DNA from: Phycisphaerales bacterium
GTDB taxonomy: Bacteria; Planctomycetota; Phycisphaerae; Phycisphaerales; UBA1924
DNA length: 64,000 nucleotides
Direction of reading: 5' to 3'
Assembly: GCA_022843045.1 (NCBI GenBank)
Contig: JALHOJ010000005.1
Span: forward strand, 30,643 to 94,642
Shown: in pieces, positions 43,635-51,841 of the stretch
Numbering within the stretch: the first letter of the stretch is position 1
How the letters are laid out: the number at the start of each line of letters is the position of its first letter
Translations under genes and position numbers: made by a program
Notes under the pieces: generated by a model
The model's database searches: none
The model's input: the letters and a program-made list of their open reading frames with translations, nothing else
Told to the model about the DNA's origin: nothing

Positions 43635-44944
43635 AGCCCGGGCCGCGCAAGACCGTATCGCGAGCATCGCCGCGCCGTGCGCGCAGCGGCGCATCGGGGA
43701 CCACGTCTCCCCGTGCAGCACAGCACACACCATCAGACTCGCAAGCCGCACGCATCGATCCCGCCATCGTCTCGCCTCTGTTGGCGTGGTTTGACCGCAG
43801 CGCGCGAGACCTGCCTTGGCGGGTCGGCGATCCAATCACCGGCGTGCGCGACCCCTATCGCGTGCTCGTGAGCGAAGTCATGCTCCAGCAGACCCAGGTC
43901 GCGCGCGTGATCGAGAAGTTTGCGGCCTTTCTCGCGAGGTTTCCCACTGTGCGAGCCCTCGCCGCCGCGCCCGAGGACGATGTCCTCGCCGCGTGGACGG
44001 GCCTGGGCTATTACCGCAGGGCCCGCCTTCTGCACGCGTGCGCGAAACGCATCGTCGAGCGGCACGCGGGCCAGATTCCCGCGGAGATCGCCGCCCTCCG
44101 CGAACTTCCAGGCATCGGCGCCTACACCGCCGGCGCAATCGCTTCGCTCGCCTTCGCCAAGCCCGAGCCCCTCGTCGATACCAACGTCTCGCGCGTTCTG
44201 CTTCGGATCGCGGGCAAGCAACTCGCCGTGTCCGACAAGGCCGCCAGCGCGTGGGCGTGGGAGCAAGCCCGCGATCTGGTTCATGTCGCCGCGGAGGCAC
44301 GTGGCACACCGTTGCTTCGGGCGCGCAACCGCCCCGGTGCATGGAACGAAGCCCTGATGGAACTGGGCGCGACCGTTTGCACCCTGCCCACGCCACGCTG
44401 CGTGCTGTGCCCAGTGCAACCACACTGCCGAGCCTTCGCGACCGGCAAGGCGGACGCCATCCCGCTTCCCAGCCGCAAAGCCGCGCGCTCCGCGATCACG
44501 CACCACTGCCTGCTCATCCGCGACCGGCAAGGCCGCGTTCTCGTCGAACAGCGTCCCGCCACCGCAACCGGCGGCGGCCTCTGGGCCGGCTTGTGGCAAC
44601 TTCCCACCGTTGAATCTGTTCCCCTTGGCGAAGACAAGGCGGACTCCATGCCGCCCGCGACCATCGCCCGCCAACTTGGCCTCAAGCTCCCTCAGAAACC
44701 CCGCTGGCGCGCCCACGAGCCATTCCTGTTCAAGACCACCCATCGCGATGTGCGCTTCTTTGTCGTCGAGTTGCTCACCCCAGCGCCCGCCACGATCGCA
44801 ACCACGCCCCAACGCCGCTGGTGCGACGAAACCATGTTCCGCGAACTGGGCTGGTCCAGTCCAATGAAGCGATTGGTTGCCGCGGTGATCACGACGCCAG
44901 CCGCTTCTCCAGCCCCGCCCGCACGGTCGGCCACTCGCTCTTGA
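43631..44944 (+). CDS. mutY: A/G-specific adenine DNA glycosylase
   Basis: Removes adenine mispaired with 8-oxoguanine. ATG 43631 overlaps the Nfu-like gene. After a basic, Ser/Arg-rich N-terminal tail of about 40 residues come LPWR, SEVMLQQTQVARVI (catalytic Glu), the helix-hairpin-helix ELPGIGAYTAGAIASLAF and VDTNVSRVLLR (catalytic Asp). The [4Fe-4S] cysteines follow as CTLPTPRCVLCPVQPHC (C-x6-C-x2-C-x5-C). A C-terminal NUDIX-like 8-oxoG recognition domain (about 290-415, HHCLLIRDRQGRVLVEQRP) completes the 437 residues. Its last 56 bases overlap the end of the convergent acetyltransferase gene. Confidence 0.96.
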   Translation: MKPGPRKTVSRASPRRARSGASGTTSPRAAQHTPSDSQAARIDPAIVSPLLAWFDRSARDLPWRVGDPITGVRDPYRVLVSEVMLQQTQVARVIEKFAAFLARFPTVRALAAAPEDDVLAAWTGLGYYRRARLLHACAKRIVERHAGQIPAEIAALRELPGIGAYTAGAIASLAFAKPEPLVDTNVSRVLLRIAGKQLAVSDKAASAWAWEQARDLVHVAAEARGTPLLRARNRPGAWNEALMELGATVCTLPTPRCVLCPVQPHCRAFATGKADAIPLPSRKAARSAITHHCLLIRDRQGRVLVEQRPATATGGGLWAGLWQLPTVESVPLGEDKADSMPPATIARQLGLKLPQKPRWRAHEPFLFKTTHRDVRFFVVELLTPAPATIATTPQRRWCDETMFRELGWSSPMKRLVAAVITTPAASPAPPARSATRS

Positions 44945-45473
44945 TCACGCTGAACATCGCCGTGTCGCGCACGAAGCCGTCGGGCATGATCATGTGCTTG
45001 CGGAGCACCCCCTCAAACGTCGCGCCCATCTTCGCGATCGCCCGTCGGCTTCGCTCGTTGCGCCAGTCACACTTGAGCTGCACGCGCTCGCACCCGAGCG
45101 CGTCGAATGCATACGCGAGCATGAGCAACTTGCTCTCCGGATTGACCATCGTGCCCCGCGCCGCAGACGCGTACCACGTCGAGCCGATCTCCAGCCCCAG
45201 GTGGGTCGGCCGCATGTCCATGAAGGACGACGAGCCGACCACCGCGCCGCTGCGAGCGTCCGTGATCAGCATCATCCGCCGATTCGACTCGCCCAGCATC
45301 GCTTCGACGAACCGCTGAAACGCCTCGCGCGACCAGACCGGCGGCCCGCCCGGAAAGTACACAAACGTGTCGGGCGGCGTCACGCGGAACAATTCATCAA
45401 ACCGCTCCATGCCCATCGGCACGAGACGAACGAATCGCCCTTCCAATGTCGGTTTCTGCGTCCAAGTCGACAC
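44889..45473 (-). CDS. GNAT-family N-acetyltransferase (RimJ/RimL-like)
   Basis: 194-residue acetyltransferase that would use acetyl-CoA. GTG 45473 is preferred because GGAGGA lies seven bases upstream; TTG 45479 is in frame but too close to that site. TLEGRFVRLVPM is the usual start. GSSSFMDMRPTHLGLEIGST is the strand before the acetyl-CoA loop, LLMLAYAFDALGCERVQLKC and NERSRRAIAKMGATFEGVLR are the typical RimJ/RimL helix and last motif. The acetyl-CoA loop R/Q-x-x-G-x-G/A is not obvious (YASAARGTMVNPESKLLM region), so activity is likely but not certain. The substrate is unknown. A palindromic repeat separates it from the epimerase gene upstream. Confidence 0.85.
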   Translation of the reverse strand: MSTWTQKPTLEGRFVRLVPMGMERFDELFRVTPPDTFVYFPGGPPVWSREAFQRFVEAMLGESNRRMMLITDARSGAVVGSSSFMDMRPTHLGLEIGSTWYASAARGTMVNPESKLLMLAYAFDALGCERVQLKCDWRNERSRRAIAKMGATFEGVLRKHMIMPDGFVRDTAMFSVIKSEWPTVRAGLEKRLAS

Positions 45474-45508
45474 GATCAATCCTCCGATCTCGTTGTTCGC
45501 CGCCTTCT

Positions 45509-45762
45509 ACGAAACGCGCCCGTCAGGGAGCGTCGGACGCAACGGAGATTCGTTTTCACCACGGAGTACGCGGAGCGCACGGCAAGAAAGAAGAGTGGCC
45601 GGGGATCTACGCGGATGTGCGCGGATCAATACAGGGCTTTACATTGATCCGCGCTCATCCGCGCAAATCCGTGGCTCCTCTTGCCTTTTTCCGTGCACCG
45701 TGTGCTCCGCGATGAATTCGAACCCACATGGAGTTCGACACTCCCTCACGGTCGCGTTTCGT
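45509..45762. repeat. Palindromic composite repeat, copy 1
   Basis: Outer inverted ends built on ACGAAACGCGCCCGTCAGGG (left 45509-45534, right 45737-45762). Inner arms are of the CACCACGGAGTACGCGGAG type, and a core of paired CGCGGAT/ATCCGCG motifs lies around 45600-45670. The right end overlaps the last 17 bases of the epimerase gene and supplies its stop codon. The element is about 254 bp and shares its architecture with copies at 49704, 50888 and 51842. Confidence 0.85.
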
Positions 45763-46774
45763 TCGCCCGGTCTTTCATCCATTCCCAGTGCTTGCGAACG
45801 CCGTCGTCAAATCCCGTTCTCGGCACGTACCCGATCTCCCGCTGCGCCCGCGAGATGTCCGCACAGGTTCGTTCTACGTCCCCCGCCTGCATGGGTCTGC
45901 GTTCCACGATCGCATCACGCCCCACCGCCCGCTCGATCGTCGTGATCATCTCTCGCAGCGCGACCGGCTTGTTGTTCCCGAGGTTCCACACTCGCTCGCC
46001 AAATCGCGGAATCGCCTCGTACGCGCCCAGCACGCCGCCCACGATGTCGTCGATGAACGTGTAATCGCGGGCCGTGCTGCCATCGCCAAACATCTGGATC
46101 GTCTCACCCTTCGAGATTCGCGACAGGAAAAGGCTGATCGCCAGGTCCGGCCTCTGGCGCGGCCCATACACCGTGAAAAACCGCAAGCTCGCAATCGGCA
46201 GCCTGGTCAAATGATGATGCGTCGATGCCAGCAACTCGCACGCCCGCTTGCTCGCGGCGTACGGACTGATGGGTCGACTCACATCCAAGTCCTCATGAAA
46301 CGGCGCGTGCTCAGGATTGCCATAGACGCTGCTGCTGCTGGCCATCACCACGCGCGAGCAGCCGACCCGCGTTGCGTGCTGCAAGACTCGCGCAGTGCCC
46401 GTCACGTTTGCATGCATGTACCCCGCCGGGTCCGCGATGCTGGGTCGCACCCCCGCCTTCGCCGCGAGATGGATCACACCCTGGGGCTTGTACTCATCGA
46501 AGACCCGCGCGATCGCGGCTTCGTCGGTGATGTCGCACTCAACCAGCACGCCCGCGCCGCGCGAACTCGCCGTGCCGTGCGCGAGTCCCGCCTCGCGCGC
46601 ATTGTGCGACTTGATCTCGCGCCCATAGAACAGATCGAAGTTGTCGACGCCCACCACCCGCCCACCACGGGCCATGATCGCCGCCGACACGTGCGAACCG
46701 ATGAACCCCGCCGCGCCGGTCACGAGGATCGGGCGCTCGCCAAACACCAACTTGGATGTAGTTTGATCCGCCAT
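45746..46774 (-). CDS. NAD-dependent nucleotide-sugar epimerase (UDP-glucuronate/UDP-glucose 4-epimerase type)
   Basis: 342-residue extended SDR enzyme. ILVTGAAGFIGSHVSAAIMA is the NAD-binding motif, VVGVDNFDLFYGREIKSHN the second strand with the acidic residue for NAD, LAAKAGVRPSI and MASSSSVYGNPEHAPF the active-site loop with Ser, and YAASKRACELLA the YxxxK pair. RFFTVYGPRQRPDLAISLFL and MFGDGSTARDYTFIDDIVGG are typical of the UDP-glucuronate 4-epimerase (GAE/CapI) subgroup. ATG 46774 gives the natural start. The final residues NETRP and the stop codon are encoded by the inverted end of a palindromic repeat. It probably serves surface polysaccharide with the other sugar genes. Confidence 0.92.
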   Translation of the reverse strand: MADQTTSKLVFGERPILVTGAAGFIGSHVSAAIMARGGRVVGVDNFDLFYGREIKSHNAREAGLAHGTASSRGAGVLVECDITDEAAIARVFDEYKPQGVIHLAAKAGVRPSIADPAGYMHANVTGTARVLQHATRVGCSRVVMASSSSVYGNPEHAPFHEDLDVSRPISPYAASKRACELLASTHHHLTRLPIASLRFFTVYGPRQRPDLAISLFLSRISKGETIQMFGDGSTARDYTFIDDIVGGVLGAYEAIPRFGERVWNLGNNKPVALREMITTIERAVGRDAIVERRPMQAGDVERTCADISRAQREIGYVPRTGFDDGVRKHWEWMKDRANETRP

Positions 46775-47302
46775 CGTGGGGTGAGCATTCTTGCAGCCAA
46801 CAGGCCGCCCACCACCCGCGTCTCGCGAAAACCAGAGTCGCTTGTCCGTTCCTCGCCCGGCGGCAACCGCGGTCCGAATCCGCTGGTTCAAAAATCAAGC
46901 AGGGCGCCATCTTTTCGACAGCGCCCCGCTGGAGGAGAGAGAGATCAGTATATTGTTATTGGTCTTCGGTCCATAAGTTGCCTAAACCACCAAAGTTCGA
47001 TGCAGATTTCACGAAGCAGCGTGATTTCGCAATCGTGTGCGAAATCGTTTGCACTCAAAACTACAAACACAATGCAAACAAATACCCGTCCAACGCGCAA
47101 TTCCAGCCCCTAGGCAGGGTGATTGCGTCGCCCGCCGCACGATCCCAAAAAAAGCGGAAGGCCGCGCCTTTCGACACCGGCCTCCACGCTATCGGGGGCA
47201 AACTTGTTCTTGGTCCAACGCCTAATTCCGTTGGCTATTGCTCAGAATCCAGAAAATTCTCGCTGATTCTCCCTGCGCGTCGCGCGGGTGGCTCGCCAGC
47301 CC
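46775..47302. other. 528-bp AT-richer non-coding region with a hairpin
   Basis: This gap is clearly less GC-rich than the rest of the window, above all 46890-47110. It holds a perfect 9-bp stem GATTTCGCA/TGCGAAATC at 47023-47031/47038-47046 with a six-base loop, and a poly-A patch near 47145. Only short open frames occur and none looks protein-like. It must contain the promoter for the epimerase gene and the end of the Spy-like gene's transcript. A small RNA is possible but I cannot support one. Confidence 0.4.
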
Positions 47303-48232
47303 TTACTTGCCGCCCTTGCGAGCGGGCGCCTGATCGCCCAACTTCTCGCGCAGGAACTCCTTGCGTTCCTCGGGGCTCATGCCCTTGAGCTTCTCGCGGT
47401 CCTCCGCCGAGAGCTTCTCGAGCATGCGCTCGCGCGGGCCACCTTCGCCACGACCTTCTCCCCGGCGATCCTGCATCTTGGCGCGAATCTGTTCGAGTTG
47501 TGCCTTTACGTGTTCCTGCTGCGCGGGCGTGAGCACCGCCATCGCCTTCACCTGGGCGTCCTCGGCCTTGGGCGCGCCCTCCATCAGTTCGCGCAGCCGC
47601 TGACGAGCCGCGAGAGCCTCCGGTGACGGCTCGCCTTCGGCAGCATCGCCACCGCCCTTGCGACCGCGTTCCCCGCGGGGCATCTCGTCCATCGGGCCGG
47701 CGTCGGGGCCGCCTTCGGGTTTGCCCTTGGGGCCACCCTTGGGCCCGCGCTCGCCGCGGGGGCCGTCGGGTCCGTTTGCAGGCCCGTTCAAGAACCCATC
47801 CACGCGCCGGCGTTCGCGCTCGGGCAACTGCTCGCGCAGGGTCAGAATTTCGTCCTTGTGCTGCTCGACGTACACGCGCATCAGCGTCTGCTGCTCTTCG
47901 CGGATCGACTTGAGCTGCGCTTTCTGGTCTTCTGAGAGCGACAGGCCTTCGGGCGCGTCGGGCCCTTCCAGCGAGCCGATCGCGCGCATCATCACCATCG
48001 GCGGGAGCGGACGGGGCGCACCCTTCTCTCGTGAGCCGCCGGCAAACTGGCGAGCCTGGCCCGGCACCGAGTTGTCCTTGATCTTGGGCCCGCCCAGCGC
48101 GTCCTGTTCCTTGCCCGCATCCTGCGCGAACGCGGTGGAGGTCGCCACGCCCGTCCCCGCGATCAGCGCGAAGACCGCAACCAAACCAACCCGACCCAAG
48201 CCCCGCACACGATCAGATCCAAGAGCCTTCAT
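47303..48232 (-). CDS. Exported Spy/CpxP-like protein with a collagen-like Gly-rich insert
   Basis: 309 residues from ATG 48232, with AAAGGAA upstream. Signal peptide: VGLVAVFALIAGTGVATSTA, cleavage near AFAQ. Two helical segments have the LTxxQ-like pattern of periplasmic Spy/CpxP proteins: SLSEDQKAQLKSIREEQQ (about 97-114) and LTPAQQEHVKAQLEQIRAKM (about 234-253). Between them lies a Gly/Pro/Lys-rich, collagen-like stretch (about 148-200, repeated GPxG and RGERG). A third helical segment (LSAEDREKLKGMSPEERKEF) ends the protein, which is highly charged. It is likely periplasmic and possibly a chaperone or metal/stress-responsive protein; many planctomycetes have such proteins. It is divergent from Mrp. 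Confidence 0.75.
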   Translation of the reverse strand: MKALGSDRVRGLGRVGLVAVFALIAGTGVATSTAFAQDAGKEQDALGGPKIKDNSVPGQARQFAGGSREKGAPRPLPPMVMMRAIGSLEGPDAPEGLSLSEDQKAQLKSIREEQQTLMRVYVEQHKDEILTLREQLPERERRRVDGFLNGPANGPDGPRGERGPKGGPKGKPEGGPDAGPMDEMPRGERGRKGGGDAAEGEPSPEALAARQRLRELMEGAPKAEDAQVKAMAVLTPAQQEHVKAQLEQIRAKMQDRRGEGRGEGGPRERMLEKLSAEDREKLKGMSPEERKEFLREKLGDQAPARKGGK

Positions 48233-48463
48233 AAGACACGTTCCTTTCGGTTTCGCCCAGGGCTCATCCAGCCCGGACGCTGCTTGCTGTTGACACGTCG
48301 CCCAACGCTTCCCCCGATCGTCGATTGCACGCCCACGCACGATTTCAGGCCCACGCCGCATTGCCAAGCGAGGCCAACGTCCGCTTATGACGCCTGCGCG
48401 GGCACTAAACTTGGGCACAGCCACGCCGCGGCTTAGTGATTCCCAGCGGCACCGGAGCAAGCA

Positions 48464-49702
48464 ATGCCCCTGACCAAAGACGCGATGCGCGACGCGCTCG
48501 CGAGCGTTCCAGGCACCGACGGCGCGTCCATCGTGAGCAGCGGTGCGCTCCTGTGGACCACCGTCTGCGACACATATGCGAGCATCAAGATCGAAGCGGG
48601 CGCGGGAGCGAGCAAGCAAGACCTCGAAGCCCTCTCGCAGCGCAGCCGGGCCGCGATCGAGCACCTGGCGCAGCAGAACAACACCAGGCTCGACAGCTTC
48701 ATCGTCGAGTACGTCGACCACGCGGGCAAGGTCGTGCACACGTCCCGCTTTGGCGCAATGACATCCGTGCCCGCGGGCACCACACCGCCGCAAGCCGCTT
48801 CGCCCAAGCCCGGACCCGGCGGGGCCCCGGCAGGCCACACACCCATCGGCGGCCTCAAGCAGCCCACGCCCCAGCAGAACGCTGGCGCATTGCCCAACGT
48901 CCGCCACGTCATCGCCGTGGGCGCGGGCAAGGGCGGCGTGGGCAAGTCCACCGTCGCGCTCAACATCGCCGTGGGCCTGGCGCGCCGCGGCCACAGCGTG
49001 GGCCTGCTCGATGGCGACATTTATGGCCCGAGCATGCCCACGATGCTGAATCTGGCGGGCCTCGATGCGGTCGTGCATCAAGGCATGCTCCAGCCCTTCT
49101 TCACGCACGGCATCAAGGCCATGACCATCGGCAAGCTCGTCGACACCGACAAGCCGCTGATCTGGCGCGGGCCGATGGCCCACGGCGCGTTCAAGCAACT
49201 GACTGAGCAGACCGAGTGGGGCGAACTGGATTACCTCATCATCGACCTGCCGCCCGGTACGGGCGACGTGTCGCTCACGATGGCCCAGATGCTGCAATTG
49301 ACGGGCGCGGTGGTCGTGTGCACGCCGCAAAAAGTCGCACAAGACGATGCGGTGCGGGCCGCGAAGATGTTCCAGCAGCTTGGTATCACGGTGCTGGGCG
49401 TGGTTGAGAACATGAGCGGCTTCATCGCTGATGACGGCAAGCACTATGACATCTTCGGCCGAGGCGGCGCGGAGCAGATGGCGCAGCGGTTGAACGTGCC
49501 GTTCCTGGGCGCGCTGCCGATCACGATGTCGCTGCGAGCCAACAGCGACAGTGGCAACCCCACCGCGAACTTCGCCGGCACCGACGCGCCGGGCACGCGC
49601 CTCCGCGATGCCCTTGAAGCGATGCTCACCAATCTCGAAGGCCAGGTCGCGCTGGCGAGCATGAGCAGCGGCAAGCAGCGGCCGACACTTTCGATCTCCT
49701 GA
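48464..49702 (+). CDS. Mrp/NBP35-family P-loop ATPase lacking the CxxC pair
   Basis: 412-residue Mrp (ApbC-like) ATPase, usually an Fe-S cluster carrier. An N-terminal MIP18-like domain (about 1-95) leads through a Pro/Gly linker to the ATPase: VGAGKGGVGKSTVALNIAVG (deviant Walker A, about 152-171), LLDGDIYGPSMPTML, YLIIDLPPGTGDVSLTMAQM and GVVENMSGF. In cluster-carrying members that last phrase is followed by a CxxC pair, then DIFG. Here it reads ENMSGFIADDGKHYDIFGRG, with no cysteine. ATG 48464 is used. A palindromic repeat begins right after the stop. The missing pair suggests a changed role or a different cluster-binding mode. Confidence 0.9.
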   Translation: MPLTKDAMRDALASVPGTDGASIVSSGALLWTTVCDTYASIKIEAGAGASKQDLEALSQRSRAAIEHLAQQNNTRLDSFIVEYVDHAGKVVHTSRFGAMTSVPAGTTPPQAASPKPGPGGAPAGHTPIGGLKQPTPQQNAGALPNVRHVIAVGAGKGGVGKSTVALNIAVGLARRGHSVGLLDGDIYGPSMPTMLNLAGLDAVVHQGMLQPFFTHGIKAMTIGKLVDTDKPLIWRGPMAHGAFKQLTEQTEWGELDYLIIDLPPGTGDVSLTMAQMLQLTGAVVVCTPQKVAQDDAVRAAKMFQQLGITVLGVVENMSGFIADDGKHYDIFGRGGAEQMAQRLNVPFLGALPITMSLRANSDSGNPTANFAGTDAPGTRLRDALEAMLTNLEGQVALASMSSGKQRPTLSIS

Positions 49703-49703
49703 C

Positions 49704-49934
49704 ACGAAACGCGACCGTCAGGGAGCATCAACCGCCAGAAACACGAATTCACCACGGAGATCACGGAGAAAAACTAGAACAGCCGCGGATTTCCGCGGAT
49801 CAGCACAAGCCCAGCCTTGATCCGCGTCAATCCGCGCAAACCCGCGGCCACGCTTCTTCACCGTGTTCACCTTGATCTCTGTGGAAGACTCGAAGATTTA
49901 AGGCGGCCGACGCTCCCTCACGGTCGCCTTTCGT
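49704..49934. repeat. Palindromic composite repeat, copy 2
   Basis: Left end 49704-49729 starts ACGAAACGCGACCGTCAGGG; the right end 49909-49934 is its inverse, giving a 231-bp element. Inner arms TTCACCACGGAGATCACGG and (imperfect inverse) near 49857-49885, core CCGCGGATTTCCGCGGATC and ATCCGCGTCAATCCGCG. It fills the gap between mrp and uppP exactly: it starts one base after the mrp stop and ends one base before the uppP stop codon. Confidence 0.88.
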
Positions 49935-50852
49935 TTACGAAATGGTCACGACGCCGCGCCAGATCAGCACGAACAACACGATCGCCAGCCCAATCCGATA
50001 CCACCCAAACGGCGCCAACCCGTGCTTGTTGAGGAAGCCCACCAGCCACTTCACGGCGATCGCCGCGCTCGCCGCCGCGACCACGATGCCCACGATCACG
50101 GGCAGCACGCCCAGCACTTCGAACATGTTGGGCGTGCCTTCCTTGTGGCTGGTGTAGAGGTTCTTCGCCAGCTTGTAGCACGTCGCCGCGCCCAGCGTGG
50201 GAAGGCCCAGCAGGAAGCTGAACTCAGCAGCCTGGCGCGGGCGCAAGCCAGCAATGACCCCGCCCGCGATCGTCATCATGCTCCGGCTCGTGCCGGGCCA
50301 CATCGCCAGCACCTGCATGCAGCCGATCAGCAGCGCCTGCTTCATCGTGACGTCCATGACGTCCGTTGTTTCCTGCGTGTGAAACTTGGGGCCGCTGAAG
50401 CGCCCTGCGCGCCACTTGTCCAGGAAGATCATGAAGCACCCGCCCAGCATCAACGCCGCGAGCACGGGCCCGGCGTGAAACAGCTTCGCTTCGATCCAAT
50501 CGTCCAGCAAGAGCCCGATCACCGCGGCGGGGATGAACGCGATGACGAGGTTGCGAAACAGCGCGAACCCCTTCGCGTCCTTGCCAAGCAGCCCCCGCAG
50601 CATCCGCACCACGCTGGGCCAGTACAGCCCCAGCACCGCGAGGATCGCCCCGCCCTGAATCACGATGTTGAAGTCATCGATCGCCTGCTTGCGCGCGGGG
50701 TCGTTGAGGCCCATCAGCCCGCTCGCGAGGATGAGGTGCCCTGTTGAACTGACGGGCAAGTACTCGGTGATGCCTTCAACCAGTCCCAACACCACAGCGT
50801 GCCAGAGTTCGAGCGGCTGAGAAACGGCGGCGGCGGGGTCGGGAAGTGTCAT
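49935..50852 (-). CDS. uppP: Undecaprenyl-diphosphate phosphatase
   Basis: Integral membrane phosphatase (BacA type) that recycles undecaprenyl pyrophosphate, the lipid carrier for cell-wall and surface polysaccharide. The 305-residue frame from ATG 50852 has about eight membrane spans. GLVEGITEYLPVSSTGHLIL is the first catalytic motif (Glu-rich segment with SSTGH), and MWPGTSRSMMTI is the second (PGTSRS), both intact. It has a soluble loop around 145-165 (RAGRFSGPKFHTQETTDVMD) and ends VLIWRGVVTIS. Two palindromic repeats flank it. A role in recycling the carrier for the nearby polysaccharide genes is inferred. Confidence 0.96.
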   Translation of the reverse strand: MTLPDPAAAVSQPLELWHAVVLGLVEGITEYLPVSSTGHLILASGLMGLNDPARKQAIDDFNIVIQGGAILAVLGLYWPSVVRMLRGLLGKDAKGFALFRNLVIAFIPAAVIGLLLDDWIEAKLFHAGPVLAALMLGGCFMIFLDKWRAGRFSGPKFHTQETTDVMDVTMKQALLIGCMQVLAMWPGTSRSMMTIAGGVIAGLRPRQAAEFSFLLGLPTLGAATCYKLAKNLYTSHKEGTPNMFEVLGVLPVIVGIVVAAASAAIAVKWLVGFLNKHGLAPFGWYRIGLAIVLFVLIWRGVVTIS

Positions 50853-50887
50853 GCGTGCTCCAAGATCGGCTGAATGACAGAAGCCTC

Positions 50888-51140
50888 ACGAAACGCGACC
50901 GTCGGGGAGCGTCGAGCGCGCAGTGTTCGATTTCACCACGGAGATCACTCAGTTCACGGAGAAAGACCAAGAAAGAAAAGCGGAGCCGCGGATTCCCGCG
51001 GATTAGCGCGGATGAGAAGAAAGAACTGTCTTGATCTGCGTCAATCCGCGAAAATCCGCGGCCACTCTTTCTCTTCTCCGTGATCTCCGTCGTGAAATCG
51101 AGCCTCCAGCGGTCCACGCTCCATGACGGTCGCGTTTCGT
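50888..51140. repeat. Palindromic composite repeat, copy 3
   Basis: Left end 50888-50913 (ACGAAACGCGACCGTCGGGG) and right end 51115-51140 (inverse). Next inwards, GTTCGATTTCACCACGGAG and its inverse near 51087-51101 closely match the ends of the other element at 3204-3358. The core pairs CCGCGGATT with AATCCGCG. It is 253 bp, lies between uppP and ruvA on the same strand, and ends six bases before the ruvA stop. Confidence 0.87.
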
Positions 51141-51146
51141 TGGGCT

Positions 51147-51818
51147 TCACCCCCCAAACACCGCCTCCACCACCGCGTCGGGCGTGCCGAGTTTCTTCCC
51201 CGCTTTCGCGGCGCGGGCCGTCGCCTTCGTGACGTTCTCTTCAGCCTCGCCCCGCGTCTGGCCCAGCGTCATCAACGCCGCGATCGCGTCCTCGTGGATC
51301 GGATCGCCTGAAAGCCTTGCCAGGGGCTTGGTTTCCACGCGTCCGCCCGCGATACTCGCCTCGCCCGCCACCAGGAACGCGTCGACCTTCCCATCCAATT
51401 CCGCAATCACGCGCTCGGCCATCCGCTTGCCGATCTCAGGCAGCGTCGCCAGCAGCCGAGCGTCCTTTTCGTGGATGGCCCGGGCGATGATCGCCGGCTT
51501 CTGTGTCATCGCTCGCAACGCCTTGCGATTGCCGATGCCGCTCACGCTGGTGAAGACGTCAAAGAACGCGCGGTCGAGCACGCTCGCGAACCCGACCAGG
51601 CGCGGGATGAAACTGGTCCCTTGTCCCTGGCCCTCCAGGTACTGCACGGTGTGCAAGGTGATGCGCTGACCCGCGCGAGGCGCAAGTTCGACGCCGAGGA
51701 ACGCCGGGACCAGCACTTCATAGGCAAACCCTGCGCCCCCTGGGCCAGACTCGCCGACGACAACGACAGCGCGGCCCTGCTCGATCGATTCCAACGTCCC
51801 TGTCAGTCTCGTGATCAT
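51147..51818 (-). CDS. ruvA: Holliday junction branch migration protein RuvA
   Basis: DNA-binding subunit of RuvAB, which moves Holliday junctions in recombination and repair. The 223-residue frame from ATG 51818 starts MITRLTGTLESIEQGRAVVV (OB fold, domain I). Domain II has the two helix-hairpin-helix motifs, VFTSVSGIGNRKALRAM and LLATLPEIGKRMAERVIAEL. Domain III, which binds RuvB, is at the C-terminus (EDAIAALMTLGQTRGEAEEN onward). It is slightly longer than usual because of a longer linker and tail. ruvB and ruvC are not adjacent. Palindromic repeats lie on both sides. Confidence 0.95.
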   Translation of the reverse strand: MITRLTGTLESIEQGRAVVVVGESGPGGAGFAYEVLVPAFLGVELAPRAGQRITLHTVQYLEGQGQGTSFIPRLVGFASVLDRAFFDVFTSVSGIGNRKALRAMTQKPAIIARAIHEKDARLLATLPEIGKRMAERVIAELDGKVDAFLVAGEASIAGGRVETKPLARLSGDPIHEDAIAALMTLGQTRGEAEENVTKATARAAKAGKKLGTPDAVVEAVFGG

Positions 51819-51841
51819 GCGGCGGAGCGTAGTGCTGCCTG

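Noticed and set aside
50776..51150. 124-codon minus-strand frame between uppP and ruvA
   Set aside because: It is a translation of the palindromic repeat (FTTEITEKRKSG-type text), not a gene; similar frames occur at the other copies.
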